DNA from: Duganella margarita
Lineage (GTDB): Bacteria > Pseudomonadota > Gammaproteobacteria > Burkholderiales > Burkholderiaceae_D
Length of the DNA: 64,000 nt
NCBI RefSeq assembly: GCF_009857535.1
Contig: NZ_WWCS01000006.1
Location: forward strand, 124,001-188,000
Reading direction: 5' to 3'
Under the pieces are notes generated by a model, which was not told the DNA's origin, did no database searches, and saw only the letters and a list, made by a program, of their open reading frames with translations. A program made the translations under genes and the position numbers. Positions 51,543-60,778 of the stretch are shown here, one piece after another. How positions within the stretch are numbered: position 1 is the stretch's first letter; the number at the start of each line of letters is the position of its first letter.

Positions 51543-54500
51543 CTATGCGGCCTCACGCATCAGCCAGCGGCGCAGCGTGCCCGGCTTGCGTTCATAGACG
51601 GCCGATCCCGGCGCGCTGACCTGCGCCACCGTGCCCATGCCGGGACGGCACCACAGATCCAGCGCCGCATCGATTTTCATGGCGCGTTCGCGCATGCCGA
51701 TCAAACCCCAGTGACCGGGCAGCTCGCCGGCCGCCAGCACTTTTTCATCGATGCCGCGGCCGTCGTCGCGCACCACGAGCGTGAAGTGGTCGGCCGCATA
51801 GCCCAGTTCCAGCTCGATGCGGCAGGCGCCGGAATGGCGGAAGGCGTTCAGCAGCGCCTCGCGGCCGATGTGGTACAGGTGTTCGCGCGCGGCCTCCGTT
51901 AGCGTGGCTTGCTGGCCGGTGACGATCAGCGCGAAGTCGGCCGCATGTTCTTCGCGCAGATGTTGTCCCAGTTCGCCGAACATATGCGGCAGGTCGTCGA
52001 GATGCGGCACGCTGCGCAGGCCGCGCACCTGGTTGCGGCCTTCGGCCAGCACCTGGTCGGCCTGGTTGAGGATCTTCTCCACCAGCTGATAGGCATCGCC
52101 GTCGGGCGGCAGGCGCTTGAGCAGCGTCTGCACCCGCAGCATCAGCCCTTGCACGCTTTGCAGGAAGGTGTCGTGCAGCGTGCGGGCGATGCGTTCGCGC
52201 TCGTCGGCGCGGTCCTCCAGCCGCGTGCGCAGCTGGCGGGTGACGTGGCGCAGGCGCAGGCGATACGCCGCCCCCAGCAGCGCCGCCAGCGCCATTGCGC
52301 ATACCAGCTTGAACCACGCGGTTTCCACAAAGGTCGGCGGAATGCTGAAGGCCAGTTGCGCCTCCTGCGGATTCCACACGCCGTCTTCATTGGCCGCCAT
52401 CACGCGGAAGCGGTACTGGCCCGGATCGAGATTGGTGTAAAAGGCCTGGCGGCGCGCGCCCGGGTCCTGCCAGTCGCTGTCGACGCCGTCGAGGCGATAG
52501 CGGAAGCGCACCCGCTCCGGAATGCTCAGGCTCAGCGCCGTATAGTCGATGCGCAGGTTGCTGGTCGACTTGGGCAGCGTCAGGCCGGGCAGGGGGCTGT
52601 AACGCTGTTCGCCGACCGCGATGTCCTGCACCAGCACCGCCGGCGGCACCGGGTTGCGGGCGATGTGGGCGGGATTGATCCAGTTGATGCGGTTGGCGGT
52701 GGCCATCCACAGCAAGCCGTCGTCGGCCATCACCAGCGACGGCATCGGCCGCAGTTGCGAGGCGGCGCCCAGCAGGCCGTCATGGGCGTCGAAGCGCTCG
52801 TACTCCACTTCATAGCCCGGTGTACTCATGGCCCGCGCTACCTGCGCGGCGCTGATGCGGCTCAGGCCTTCGGTGCCGAACAGCCACAGGTCGCCCTGCT
52901 TGCTGTGGGTGATGCCGGACACGCCGCGGAAGATCTCGCCGCGCAAGCCGTGCAGGGTGGCGAAGCGCTGGCCGTCAAACCAGGCCACGCCGCGCTCGCC
53001 GCCGGCCCATAATTGCGTGCCGCTGCGGTGCAGGGTCAGCACGTGACCCAGGTCCAGACCTTGTTCCGCCGTGTAGATATCGACTTTGCCGCCGGCCAGC
53101 CGCACGATGTAGTTGCGGATGTAGCCGGTCCACAGTGCGCCGTCGCTGCCGGTTTCCAGCGCGGTGGGGAACTGGTCGCCCATGCCCGGGGTGGACAGCG
53201 GCAGCGCCGGCTGGCGGCGCCACTGGCCGTCCTTCAGCAGGTACAGGCCCGCGCGCACCACCGACACCCACAGGCCGCCGTCGCTGGCGCGGCTCATCGC
53301 CTGCACCTCGTAGCTTTGCGCTTCCGGCGGCAGCGGATAGCGTTCCACCCGGCCGCCTTCCACGCTCCAGACTTCCTCGTCATTACCGGCCCACAGCATG
53401 CCGTCCGGATCGCGGTACAGCGCCGAGATATGCCCGGACAGCACGCTGCGCCGCTCGCCCTCCGGCCCCAGCACGCGCAGCGCGCCGATCCGGTCGCCGG
53501 CCCAGACGCCGCCGCCGGTCACCGGCGCAATCGCCGGGTGGTTGAACACCATTTGCAGCGGCAGCGTCAACAGCCGGTTATGACGGAAGCGGTTCAGGCC
53601 CGCCGAGGTGCCGATCCAGACATTGCCTTCGCGGTCCTGGAAAAAGCTTTGCGGCAGGCTGCCGCCCAGATCCTGGCGCTGCGCCTCGCTGCCGCCGGCG
53701 TTGCGACGTTCCAGGCCCCCAGCGCGGAAGATCCACTGGTTGCCGTCGCGGTCGAAGTACATATTGCTGCCCTGTAGCGCGGGCCGCGCGCCGCTGTCGC
53801 CAGTAGGTGCTTCCGGTTGCAGGCGGTAGTAGCTGCCGAGGTCGGACGCCCACACGTTGCCGTCCGGCGCCAGCGCCATGCCGCTCAAGTCGCCATGCGG
53901 CCAGGCCGGCGCGAACGGCGCGCGGCTGTCGCTGCGGCTGAAGATCCCGCCCTGCATCGCTACCCACTGGCGCCCGCTGCGGTCGAACAGCACCTGGCGC
54001 GCGCGCCGTGCCGGCAGGCCGTAGTCGGCGCCGACGGCGACGAAATGCTCGCCGTCGAGCCGCGCCAGACCATCGCGCGCGGCCACCCATAGCACGCCAT
54101 CCGGGCCGCGCGCGATGCTGGTGATGGCGCCGGACGGCAGGCCCTGGCCGGCGGCGAAGTGGCGCGCCTGGTTGCGGTTGAAGTAGCTGATGCCGCCGCC
54201 GATGCGGTAGCCGACCCACAAGCCGCCTTCCGGCGGCGCATATAAGGTGCGCACATTGGACGACAGCAGCGCGTGGCCCTCGACGCTGTCGACCCGCTCA
54301 TAGCGTTTGCCGTCGAAGCGGTACAAGCCGGTGCCGGCGGCCAGCCATAGCCAGCCGTCGCTGGTTTGCGCGATACTGAGGATGTCGACCGGCGCGCTAT
54401 CGAGCGCGCCCCAGGAAGTGTGGGTGAATTGTTCCAGCAGGCGTGCCGGCGGTTGCTGTGCCAGCGCCGCCAGCGGGGCGAATGAAAGCAGGCCGCAAAG

Positions 54501-54548
54501 GGCGGCAGCGGCGGCATGCAGGAGCAGGTAAGCGCGTGCAGTCGTCAT
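51543..54548 (-). CDS. periplasmic-propeller histidine kinase (HisKA_3)
   Basis: Two-component sensor kinase of 1001 residues. After the signal peptide (1-31, ending ALAQ) there are two seven-bladed beta-propeller segments of periplasmic 'ligand-binding' type (residues 35-680, repeated W-G/A-G motifs such as NVWIGTSAGLNRF), a Y_Y_Y domain (680-755), one transmembrane helix (about 760-780), the HisKA_3 dimerisation domain with phosphorylated H792 (RTLHDTFLQSVQGL) and a HATPase at the C-terminus (ALLNAFRHS, DDGRGID). This is the architecture of polysaccharide- and nutrient-sensing kinases. Its response regulator is most likely the one at 50887. The stimulus is unknown. Confidence 0.94.
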   Translation of the reverse strand: MTTARAYLLLHAAAAALCGLLSFAPLAALAQQPPARLLEQFTHTSWGALDSAPVDILSIAQTSDGWLWLAAGTGLYRFDGKRYERVDSVEGHALLSSNVRTLYAPPEGGLWVGYRIGGGISYFNRNQARHFAAGQGLPSGAITSIARGPDGVLWVAARDGLARLDGEHFVAVGADYGLPARRARQVLFDRSGRQWVAMQGGIFSRSDSRAPFAPAWPHGDLSGMALAPDGNVWASDLGSYYRLQPEAPTGDSGARPALQGSNMYFDRDGNQWIFRAGGLERRNAGGSEAQRQDLGGSLPQSFFQDREGNVWIGTSAGLNRFRHNRLLTLPLQMVFNHPAIAPVTGGGVWAGDRIGALRVLGPEGERRSVLSGHISALYRDPDGMLWAGNDEEVWSVEGGRVERYPLPPEAQSYEVQAMSRASDGGLWVSVVRAGLYLLKDGQWRRQPALPLSTPGMGDQFPTALETGSDGALWTGYIRNYIVRLAGGKVDIYTAEQGLDLGHVLTLHRSGTQLWAGGERGVAWFDGQRFATLHGLRGEIFRGVSGITHSKQGDLWLFGTEGLSRISAAQVARAMSTPGYEVEYERFDAHDGLLGAASQLRPMPSLVMADDGLLWMATANRINWINPAHIARNPVPPAVLVQDIAVGEQRYSPLPGLTLPKSTSNLRIDYTALSLSIPERVRFRYRLDGVDSDWQDPGARRQAFYTNLDPGQYRFRVMAANEDGVWNPQEAQLAFSIPPTFVETAWFKLVCAMALAALLGAAYRLRLRHVTRQLRTRLEDRADERERIARTLHDTFLQSVQGLMLRVQTLLKRLPPDGDAYQLVEKILNQADQVLAEGRNQVRGLRSVPHLDDLPHMFGELGQHLREEHAADFALIVTGQQATLTEAAREHLYHIGREALLNAFRHSGACRIELELGYAADHFTLVVRDDGRGIDEKVLAAGELPGHWGLIGMRERAMKIDAALDLWCRPGMGTVAQVSAPGSAVYERKPGTLRRWLMREAA

Positions 54549-54711
54549 GGGGTGAAAGGTTCTGCGAATCTGGTCATTTTAGCACCTATCCATGTGCAAG
54601 CCGCCCCCTCCCAAAAGAGGGGGGAATCGTCAATCAATACCGGTGATGTGATGGACGCGATACATGACTACACTATGCGCACGACTTAAATTACCGGAGC
54701 TTCGCTAAATC

Positions 54712-54975
54712 ATGAAAATGTATATTGTATCGCTGGCCGTTGGCTTGCTGGTTGGCCTCCTATATGGCTTTCTGAATGTGCGATCGCCGGCGCCGCCAGT
54801 GATCGCGCTGGTCGGCCTGCTGGGCATCCTGCTCGGCGAACAGCTGCCGCCGCTGCTGCGCCCCTTGTGGCAGAAGGAAGCGCCGAAAGTGTCGTGGATC
54901 GAAGACCACGTCAAGCCGCATTGCTTTGGCCAACTGCCATCCGCGCAAAAAACCGATGAAACCCGGAGCACCTGA
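54712..54975 (+). CDS. XapX-domain small membrane protein
   Basis: An 87-residue protein with the XapX domain at residues 1-50: two hydrophobic segments separated by NVRSPAPPVIAL, a hallmark Pro-rich turn (RSPAPP), followed by GLLGILLGEQ. The rest (residues 51-87) is a polar tail. Its stop overlaps the amidohydrolase start by one base. Function of XapX proteins is unknown; it is the first gene of a packed four-gene operon and has a GGAG site 14 bases upstream, further than usual. Confidence 0.87.
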   Translation: MKMYIVSLAVGLLVGLLYGFLNVRSPAPPVIALVGLLGILLGEQLPPLLRPLWQKEAPKVSWIEDHVKPHCFGQLPSAQKTDETRST

Positions 54976-56903
54976 TGACCCAAACGCCTACCACGCCTGA
55001 CCTGATCCTGCACCGCGGCCTGTTTACCACCCTGGACCGCAGCAACCCGCACGCCGAAGCTGTCGCCATCAAGGACGGCAAGTTTACCGCCGTCGGCCGC
55101 GCCAATGAGGTGATGGCCCTGGCCGGACCGAATACCAAGATTATCGACCTGCACGGCAAGCGCGTGCTGCCAGGCCTGATCGACAACCATTGCCACATCA
55201 TCCGTGGCGGCCTGAATTTCAACCTGGAGCTGCGCTGGGACGGCGTGCGTTCGCTGGCCGACGCCATGGCCATGCTGAAGGCGCAAGTGGCGATCACGCC
55301 GGCGCCGCAGTGGGTGCGGGTGGTGGGCGGCTTCACCGAACACCAGTTCGCCGAGAAGCGCTTGCCGACCATCGAGGAACTGAATGCGGTGGCGCCGGAT
55401 ACGCCGGTGTTCATCCTGCACCTGTACGACCGCGCGCTGCTGAACGGCGCCGCGCTGCGCGCCGTCGGCTACACCAAGGACACTCCGGAACCACAGGGCG
55501 GGCAGATTCTGCGCGACGCCAACGGCAATCCTAACGGCCTGCTGCTGGCCAAGCCGAATGCCTCGATCCTGTACGCCACGCTGGCCAAAGGTCCGAAGCT
55601 GCCGCTGGAATACCAGGTCAACTCGACCCGCCACTTCATGCGCGAACTCAATCGCCTGGGCGTGACCGGCGTGATCGACGCCGGCGGCGGCTTCCAGAAT
55701 TATCCGGAAGACTACCAGGTGGTGCAGCAGCTGTCGGACGCCAAGCAGCTGACGGTGCGCATGGCCTACAACCTGTTCACGCAAAAGCCCAAGCAGGAGA
55801 AGGAAGACTTCCTGAACTGGACGCAGAGCGTCAAGTACCAGCAGGGCGACGATTACTTCCGCCACAACGGCGCCGGCGAAATGCTGACCTTCTCGGCGGC
55901 CGACTTCGAGGACTTCCGCCAGCCACGCCCGGACATGCCGGAATCGATGGAAGACGACCTGGAAGGCGTGGTGCGGGTGCTGGCGCAGAACCGCTGGCCA
56001 TGGCGCATGCACGCCACCTACGACGAAACCATCGGCCGCGCGCTGGACGTGTTCGAGCGCGTCAACCAGGACATTCCGCTGGAAGGCCTGAACTGGTTCT
56101 TCGACCACGCCGAAACCATTTCGGACCAGTCGATCGACCGCATCGCCGCGCTGGGCGGCGGCATCGCCGTGCAGCACCGCATGGCCTACCAGGGCGAATA
56201 CTTCATCGAGCGTTATGGCCACGGCGCGGCCGAAGCCACGCCGCCGATCAAAAAGATCATCGACGCCGGCGTCAAAACCTCGGCCGGCACGGACGCCACC
56301 CGCGTTGCCTCGTACAATCCGTGGGTTTCGCTGGCCTGGATGATCACCGGTAAAACCGTCAGCGGCGCGCAGCTGTACCCGCGCGCCAATTGCCTGGACC
56401 GCGAAGCGGCGCTGCGCATGTGGACCGAGAACACCACCTGGTTCTCCAACGAGGAAGGCAAGAAGGGCCGCATCGAAGTGGGCCAGCTGGCCGACATGAT
56501 CGTGCCGGACAAGGACTTCTACACCTGCGCCGAAAGCGAGATATGGGACCTGACGTCCGAGCTGACCATCGTCGGTGGCAACATCGTCTACGCCGCCGGC
56601 GCCTTCGCCAGCCACGACCTGCCGCCGCCGCCGGCCATGCCGGACTGGTCGCCGGTGCGCCGTTTCGGCGGCTACGCCGGCTGGGGCGAGAAGCAGGGCA
56701 CCAGCCGCGCCGCGCTGAAGGAACTGGAGCAGCGCCAGCTGAAACAGAAGCGTGAGCGCGAGCAGCAGGCCGCCGCCTGCGGTTGCGCCAACAACTGCAA
56801 TGTGCACGGCCACCAGCACGCCAATTCGTGGGGCAGCCAGGCGCCGGTGTCGGACCTGAAGAGCTTCTGGGGCGCGTTGGGTTGCGCCTGCTGGGCGGTC
56901 TGA
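54975..56903 (+). CDS. amidohydrolase (YtcJ-like) with a Cys/His-rich tail
   Basis: Metal-dependent hydrolase of 642 residues. The TIM barrel starts with LPGLIDNHCHIIRGG, where the HxH metal ligands sit (H72 and H74), and it contains FDHAETISDQ and SAGTDATR (the terminal Asp ligand). It closely follows the YtcJ type in layout. The last 80 residues are unusual: a charged helix (ALKELEQRQLKQKRERE) followed by a Cys/His-rich stretch, AACGCANNCNVHGHQHAN, and ending GCACWAV. These residues could bind metal or form a lid. It overlaps DoxX by a few bases at the end. Substrate unknown. Confidence 0.88.
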   Translation: MTQTPTTPDLILHRGLFTTLDRSNPHAEAVAIKDGKFTAVGRANEVMALAGPNTKIIDLHGKRVLPGLIDNHCHIIRGGLNFNLELRWDGVRSLADAMAMLKAQVAITPAPQWVRVVGGFTEHQFAEKRLPTIEELNAVAPDTPVFILHLYDRALLNGAALRAVGYTKDTPEPQGGQILRDANGNPNGLLLAKPNASILYATLAKGPKLPLEYQVNSTRHFMRELNRLGVTGVIDAGGGFQNYPEDYQVVQQLSDAKQLTVRMAYNLFTQKPKQEKEDFLNWTQSVKYQQGDDYFRHNGAGEMLTFSAADFEDFRQPRPDMPESMEDDLEGVVRVLAQNRWPWRMHATYDETIGRALDVFERVNQDIPLEGLNWFFDHAETISDQSIDRIAALGGGIAVQHRMAYQGEYFIERYGHGAAEATPPIKKIIDAGVKTSAGTDATRVASYNPWVSLAWMITGKTVSGAQLYPRANCLDREAALRMWTENTTWFSNEEGKKGRIEVGQLADMIVPDKDFYTCAESEIWDLTSELTIVGGNIVYAAGAFASHDLPPPPAMPDWSPVRRFGGYAGWGEKQGTSRAALKELEQRQLKQKREREQQAAACGCANNCNVHGHQHANSWGSQAPVSDLKSFWGALGCACWAV

Positions 56904-57295
56904 TGCGCTCGCAGTGGATCGAGCGTTTCTTTCTGCTGCTGTTGTGTGCTGCCTATCTGCAGGGCGGCATCAACAAGCTGATGGATTTTAATTCGGCGAT
57001 CGGCGAGATGCAGCATTTCGGCCTGTCGCCGGCGGCGCCGCTGGCGGCGCTGGTCATCGCACTGGAGCTGGGCGCCTCGGTGGCCATCATCGCCGGCGTG
57101 TATCGCTGGCTGGGGGCGGGTTTCCTCGGCGTGTTCACGCTGATGGCCAGCTTCGTCGCCAACCGCTTCTGGGAGATGGGTGGCCAGGAACGCTTCATGG
57201 CGGCGAACAGTTTTTTTGAGCATGTGGGGCTGACCGGCGCTTTCCTGCTGGTGGCCTGGCTCGATTTGAAGAAAGGTAGTAATGGAACGCGGTGA
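56903..57295 (+). CDS. DoxX-family membrane protein
   Basis: 130 residues from ATG 56903, with the preceding stop ending on its first base (TGATG); the longer frame from 56783 is a shadow of the previous gene. Four transmembrane segments: FLLLLLCAAYLQGGINKL, the DoxX motif with N24-K, GLSPAAPLAALVIALELGA, then two more. The family contains DoxX/DoxD and related small integral membrane proteins, often in redox or stress operons. Its stop overlaps the next gene by 14 bases, so it is translated as part of the operon. Confidence 0.87.
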   Translation: MRSQWIERFFLLLLCAAYLQGGINKLMDFNSAIGEMQHFGLSPAAPLAALVIALELGASVAIIAGVYRWLGAGFLGVFTLMASFVANRFWEMGGQERFMAANSFFEHVGLTGAFLLVAWLDLKKGSNGTR

Positions 57296-57938
57296 TACCA
57301 AACAAGGCGTGGCGCTCGGATTTTTGGCCGGCTACGTCGACACGCTGGGCTTTGTCGGGCTGTTTGGCCTGTTCACGGCCCATGTGACAGGCAACTTTGT
57401 ACTGATCGGCCGTGCCGTGATCGAGCCTTCGCAAGCCATCGGCATCAAGTTGCTGGTGTTCCCGGTGTTTATCCTGTTCGTGGCGATGGCGCGGCTGGCG
57501 ATAGTGCACTGGGACCGCAGCGGCAGTAAAACGCTGCGCAACAGCTTCCTGTTCCAGCTGTTCATGATGGCGGCGACGGTGATCTGCGCCTGGCAGGCGG
57601 CGCCGATCGTGGAAGCGTCGGCGCCATTGACGCTGCTGACGGGTTCGCTGTGCGCCGGCGCGATGGCGATCCAGAACGCCTACGGCAAACTGTTGCTGAG
57701 CAAAACCTCGGCCACCACCGTCATGACCGGCAACGTGACCGGGCTGGTGATCGAGCTGGTCGATTCGCTGCGGGGCGACCCCGAGGCGATCGGTCGTTGC
57801 AAGAAGCTGACCTGGCCGGTGATCGCGTTTGCGGTGGGCTGCATGAGCGGCGCGCTGGCGTTCGTGCAGTTCGGTTTCCACGGCCTGCTGCTGCCGTGCG
57901 CCATCCTGATCGCGCTGGCCGCGACGGCAAGGGACTGA
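57282..57938 (+). CDS. DUF1275 (YoaK-type) membrane protein
   Basis: 218 residues with about six transmembrane helices. The N-terminal GFLAGYVDTLGFVGLFGLFTAHVTGN is diagnostic of DUF1275 (the GxxDx...GLFxxHVTGN pattern). The second half repeats the pattern: MAIQNAYGKLLLSKTSATTVMTGNVTG. Its start overlaps DoxX by 14 bases. The gene ends the operon, and a palindromic doublet follows. The role of this family is unknown, although it is widespread. Confidence 0.88.
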   Translation: MERGDTKQGVALGFLAGYVDTLGFVGLFGLFTAHVTGNFVLIGRAVIEPSQAIGIKLLVFPVFILFVAMARLAIVHWDRSGSKTLRNSFLFQLFMMAATVICAWQAAPIVEASAPLTLLTGSLCAGAMAIQNAYGKLLLSKTSATTVMTGNVTGLVIELVDSLRGDPEAIGRCKKLTWPVIAFAVGCMSGALAFVQFGFHGLLLPCAILIALAATARD

Positions 57939-57955
57939 GCCCTTAGCCGTTGGCT

Positions 57956-58031
57956 CGTCATTCCGGCGCAGGCCGGAATCCATACGCGGCATGCTGGTGT
58001 TTCATGGGTTCCGCCCTGCGCCGGAACGACG
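57956..58031. repeat. REP-like paired hairpins at convergent gene ends
   Basis: ATTCCGGC (57960-57967) and GCCGGAAT (57972-57979) form one hairpin with a GCAG loop, and an inverted, less perfect copy (GGTTCCGCCCTGCGCCGGAA) ends at 58027. GTC at one end and CGAC at the other give mirrored flanks. It fills the gap between the 3' ends of the DUF1275 gene and the regulator at 58035. The sequence class (CCGGCGCAGGCCGG) differs from the 14615 doublet (CCCGCGAAAGCGGG), so there are at least two families. Confidence 0.72.
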
Positions 58032-58034
58032 TGT

Positions 58035-58673
58035 TTATATCGAAATAATGCCGCGCTTGAGGGCAATCGTCACCGCGTGGGTGCGATCGTTGGCGGCCAG
58101 TTTGGCCAGCACGTTCTTCATGTGCGCCTTGACGGTTTCCTCGGAAATCGTCAGGCGCTCGGCGATGCGGCGGTTGGAATGCCCGCTCGCCGCCAGGTTC
58201 AACACTTCCATCTCGCGCGAGCTCAACGGACCCTGGCCCATGTGCTGGGCCAGTTCCATCGCGATCTCCGGCGGAATGCGGCGCTGTCCCAGGTGGACGC
58301 CGCGCACCGTATCGAGCAAATCCTTGCGCAGTGTGCTCTTCAACAGGAAGCCAGCGGCGCCGCCCTGCACCGCGCGCAAAATCTGCGCATCGCCCTTGTA
58401 GGTGGTCAGCATGACGACGCGGGCATTGTTGTGCTCGCGCCGGATCTCATGCAGCGCCTGCACGCCGTCCAGCTCCGGCATGGCGATGTCCATGATGGTG
58501 ACGTCGGGCCGCAGCTGGGTGTAGGCGTCCACCGCCTCGCGGCCGTTGCAGGCCTCGCCGACCACGCGCATATCGGGCTGGCTGGAGATGGCCTCCCCCA
58601 GGCCGGCGCGCAGCAAGGGGTGGTCGTCGACGACGAGCACAGAGATGGAGCTAAATGAGGTACGCGTGTCCAT
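58035..58673 (-). CDS. NarL/FixJ-family response regulator
   Basis: 212 residues starting at ATG 58673 (MDTRTSF); the frame is open to 58895 inside the next gene. The receiver has VVDDHP (D16, D17), phosphoacceptor D62 (IMDIAMPE) and Lys in FLLKST. The LuxR domain has LSSREMEVLNLAASGHSNRRIA and ISEETVKAHMKNVL. It is close in sequence to the regulator at 50887, sharing the same HTH core. No kinase is adjacent, so it is an orphan in this window. It follows the metallo-hydrolase gene by 46 bases. Confidence 0.9.
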   Translation of the reverse strand: MDTRTSFSSISVLVVDDHPLLRAGLGEAISSQPDMRVVGEACNGREAVDAYTQLRPDVTIMDIAMPELDGVQALHEIRREHNNARVVMLTTYKGDAQILRAVQGGAAGFLLKSTLRKDLLDTVRGVHLGQRRIPPEIAMELAQHMGQGPLSSREMEVLNLAASGHSNRRIAERLTISEETVKAHMKNVLAKLAANDRTHAVTIALKRGIISI

Positions 58674-58719
58674 GGTGATCAGTATTCCTGAAGTTGCTGA
58701 CGGATTGCTGACGGGGGGG

Positions 58720-59664
58720 TTACTGGCGCAGCTGGGAGTAAGCGACCGGCAGCCAGTCGTAGCCCTTGCCGTCCACCCGCAGGTGGCCCAGGCCGGGGAA
58801 CGACAGGTGGCCGGCGCCAACCAGCGCGCCTTCCTTGGCGACTGCCGGGAATACCTTGCTGCGGGAGGCCAGGGCGGCTTTGGCGTCGCTGTCAAAGCCG
58901 ATCGTTACTTCCGGGTGCTCCAATTGTACCGCTGCCACGTGGATCAGGTCACCCACCAGTACCAGTTTTTTACCCTTGCTTTCGAAGGTGTAAATCGTAT
59001 GGCCCGGGGTATGGCCGTAGGCCGAGGTGGCGCGCACGCCCGGCGCCAGTTCGGTGTCGCCGCTGAACGGTTTCAGGTGCTGGGCCGTGGCGTACGGCGT
59101 CAGCGAGGCCATCGCGCCCTGGAAGAAGCCTTTGCTGTCGGCCGGGGCCTTGTCCAGGTTTGCCTGGCTCAGCCAGAAATCGGTGTCGTGCTTGTCCGCG
59201 CGGACGATGGCGTTGGGGAACACCAGCTTGCCGTTGGCCGCCAGGCCGCCGACATGGTCCGGGTGCAGGTGGGTCAGGTAGATTTCATCGATCTGTTCAG
59301 GCTGGTAGCCCGAGGCCTTGATGTTGGCCAGCACCTTGCCCAGCGTCGGGCCGAACAGGCTGCCGGCGCCGCTGTCGACCAGGATCAGCTTGCCGCCGGT
59401 GTTGACCAGGAAGGCGTTGACCGAGGCTTCGGTCGGCACCGACTGGTAGTTGCGGGCCAGGGCTTTCTTGGTGACGTCGGCCGGCTCGTGCAGCAACTTG
59501 TCGAACGGCAGGTCGACGGTGCCGTCGCTGATAGCGGTAACTTCGAAATCACCCAGCATGACGCGGTAGAAGCCGGGAGCGTTGGTGCCGGCCAACGGCG
59601 CGGCGGCGAAAGCCGGAGCGGAGGTGGCAAAGGCCAGCGCAGCAAAGAGTGGCGTGAATTTCAT
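58720..59664 (-). CDS. exported metallo-beta-lactamase-fold hydrolase
   Basis: 314 residues with a signal peptide (1-21, ending AFAA). The zinc site THLHPDHVGG gives H132, H134, D136 and H137; further ligands come from YGHTPGHTIY and VLVGDLIHVA. The overall pattern resembles the MBL hydrolases that include lactonases and Quorum-quenching-like esterases. Which of these it is cannot be told. ATG 59664 follows AGGATACCAAC. Divergent from the LysR gene, with 110 bases between; the LysR protein is a likely regulator of it. Confidence 0.88.
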   Translation of the reverse strand: MKFTPLFAALAFATSAPAFAAAPLAGTNAPGFYRVMLGDFEVTAISDGTVDLPFDKLLHEPADVTKKALARNYQSVPTEASVNAFLVNTGGKLILVDSGAGSLFGPTLGKVLANIKASGYQPEQIDEIYLTHLHPDHVGGLAANGKLVFPNAIVRADKHDTDFWLSQANLDKAPADSKGFFQGAMASLTPYATAQHLKPFSGDTELAPGVRATSAYGHTPGHTIYTFESKGKKLVLVGDLIHVAAVQLEHPEVTIGFDSDAKAALASRSKVFPAVAKEGALVGAGHLSFPGLGHLRVDGKGYDWLPVAYSQLRQ

Positions 59665-59775
59665 GTTGGTATCCTATAACAGTTCAGCGATGAACGAAGT
59701 ATGCATCTTTGCAAAAAATGGCACAATGCGGAATAAAGCAAAGAGTCTTTGCGGATTCGACAAAGACGTATGGCT

Positions 59776-60759
59776 ATGGAGAGAATTGTGATAGATGGCC
59801 TGAAATGCTTTGTGACGGTGGCGGAACTGCGTAGCTTGACCAAGGCGGCGATCCACCTTGAGATGGCGGTATCGTCTGTTTCCAGAAAGATAGATGCGCT
59901 GGAGGCCGAGCTGGGCGCGCGCTTGCTGTTGCGCAGTTCGCGCCAGGTGATCGTGACCGACGCCGGCGAGCGCTTTTTGCCGCGCGCCCGCAATATACTG
60001 GCTGAACTGGCGGATGGCAAGAACGCCGTGCAGGAACTGGACAGCGAACCGCGCGGCCTGCTGACCGTGACCGCTCCGGCCGCGTTCGGCCGTTTGCACG
60101 TGGCGCCGGCGATGGCCGCCTTCCTGCAGCGCCACCCGCTGATCGAGGTCGACCTGCATGTCAGCGACGACGTGGTCGACCTGTCCGCGCGGCGGGTGGA
60201 CGTGGCGGTGCGCGCCGGCGTGCTCCCGGCCAGCGACCTGGTGGCCACCCGGCTGGCCGGCATGAACCGCGTGGTCAGCGCCAGCCCGGCCTACCTGGAG
60301 CGACACGGATGGCCGCAGAAGCCGGAAGACCTGCTCGATCATCAATGCCTGACGGTGAATGGGAGGGTGGCGCCACGCGGCTGGTGGCGCTTTGAAGGCG
60401 TCAACGGCAACCAGCCGCTGCCGGTGCGGGGCAAGCTGCGCTGCGACGATACCGACTCGCTGCTGCATGCCGCCATCAGCGGCGCCGGTATTGCGCACCT
60501 GGCCAACTGGCTGGTGAGCGACGCCATCGTGGCCGGCCAGCTGGTGCCGGTGTTTCCGATGCCGCCGGTCGAACGCAGCGAGATTGCGCCGCGCCGCGAT
60601 CCGGCCGAGCCGGCCATTCATGCGGTGCATATGCCGGGCCGCTCAAACCAGGCCAAAGCCCAGCTGCTGATACGTCATTTGAAGGAATATTTCGGCAGTC
60701 CGCCGTATTGGGACCTCGCCATGGAGGCAGCCGGGGCGGGCGAACGCCACGCCCCGTGA
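59776..60759 (+). CDS. LysR-family transcriptional regulator
   Basis: 327 residues from ATG 59776. Other starts are ATG 59770 and GTG 59788. The latter has GGAGAG just upstream and begins VIDGLKCFVTVAE, the normal first residues of the family. The winged helix-turn-helix (FVTVAELRSLTKAAIHLEMAVSSVSRKIDALE, in order) is followed by the LysR substrate-binding domain (LTVTAPAAFGRLHVAP, VDVAVRAG, CLTV). It is divergent from the MBL-fold gene and probably controls it and itself. The inducer is unknown. Confidence 0.92.
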   Translation: MERIVIDGLKCFVTVAELRSLTKAAIHLEMAVSSVSRKIDALEAELGARLLLRSSRQVIVTDAGERFLPRARNILAELADGKNAVQELDSEPRGLLTVTAPAAFGRLHVAPAMAAFLQRHPLIEVDLHVSDDVVDLSARRVDVAVRAGVLPASDLVATRLAGMNRVVSASPAYLERHGWPQKPEDLLDHQCLTVNGRVAPRGWWRFEGVNGNQPLPVRGKLRCDDTDSLLHAAISGAGIAHLANWLVSDAIVAGQLVPVFPMPPVERSEIAPRRDPAEPAIHAVHMPGRSNQAKAQLLIRHLKEYFGSPPYWDLAMEAAGAGERHAP

Positions 60760-60778
60760 AGGAGATGGTGGGGAAGGG

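Noticed and set aside
54705..56819. 704-residue open frame on the minus strand
   Set aside because: Antisense to the XapX and amidohydrolase genes, which have strong motifs and overlapping starts.
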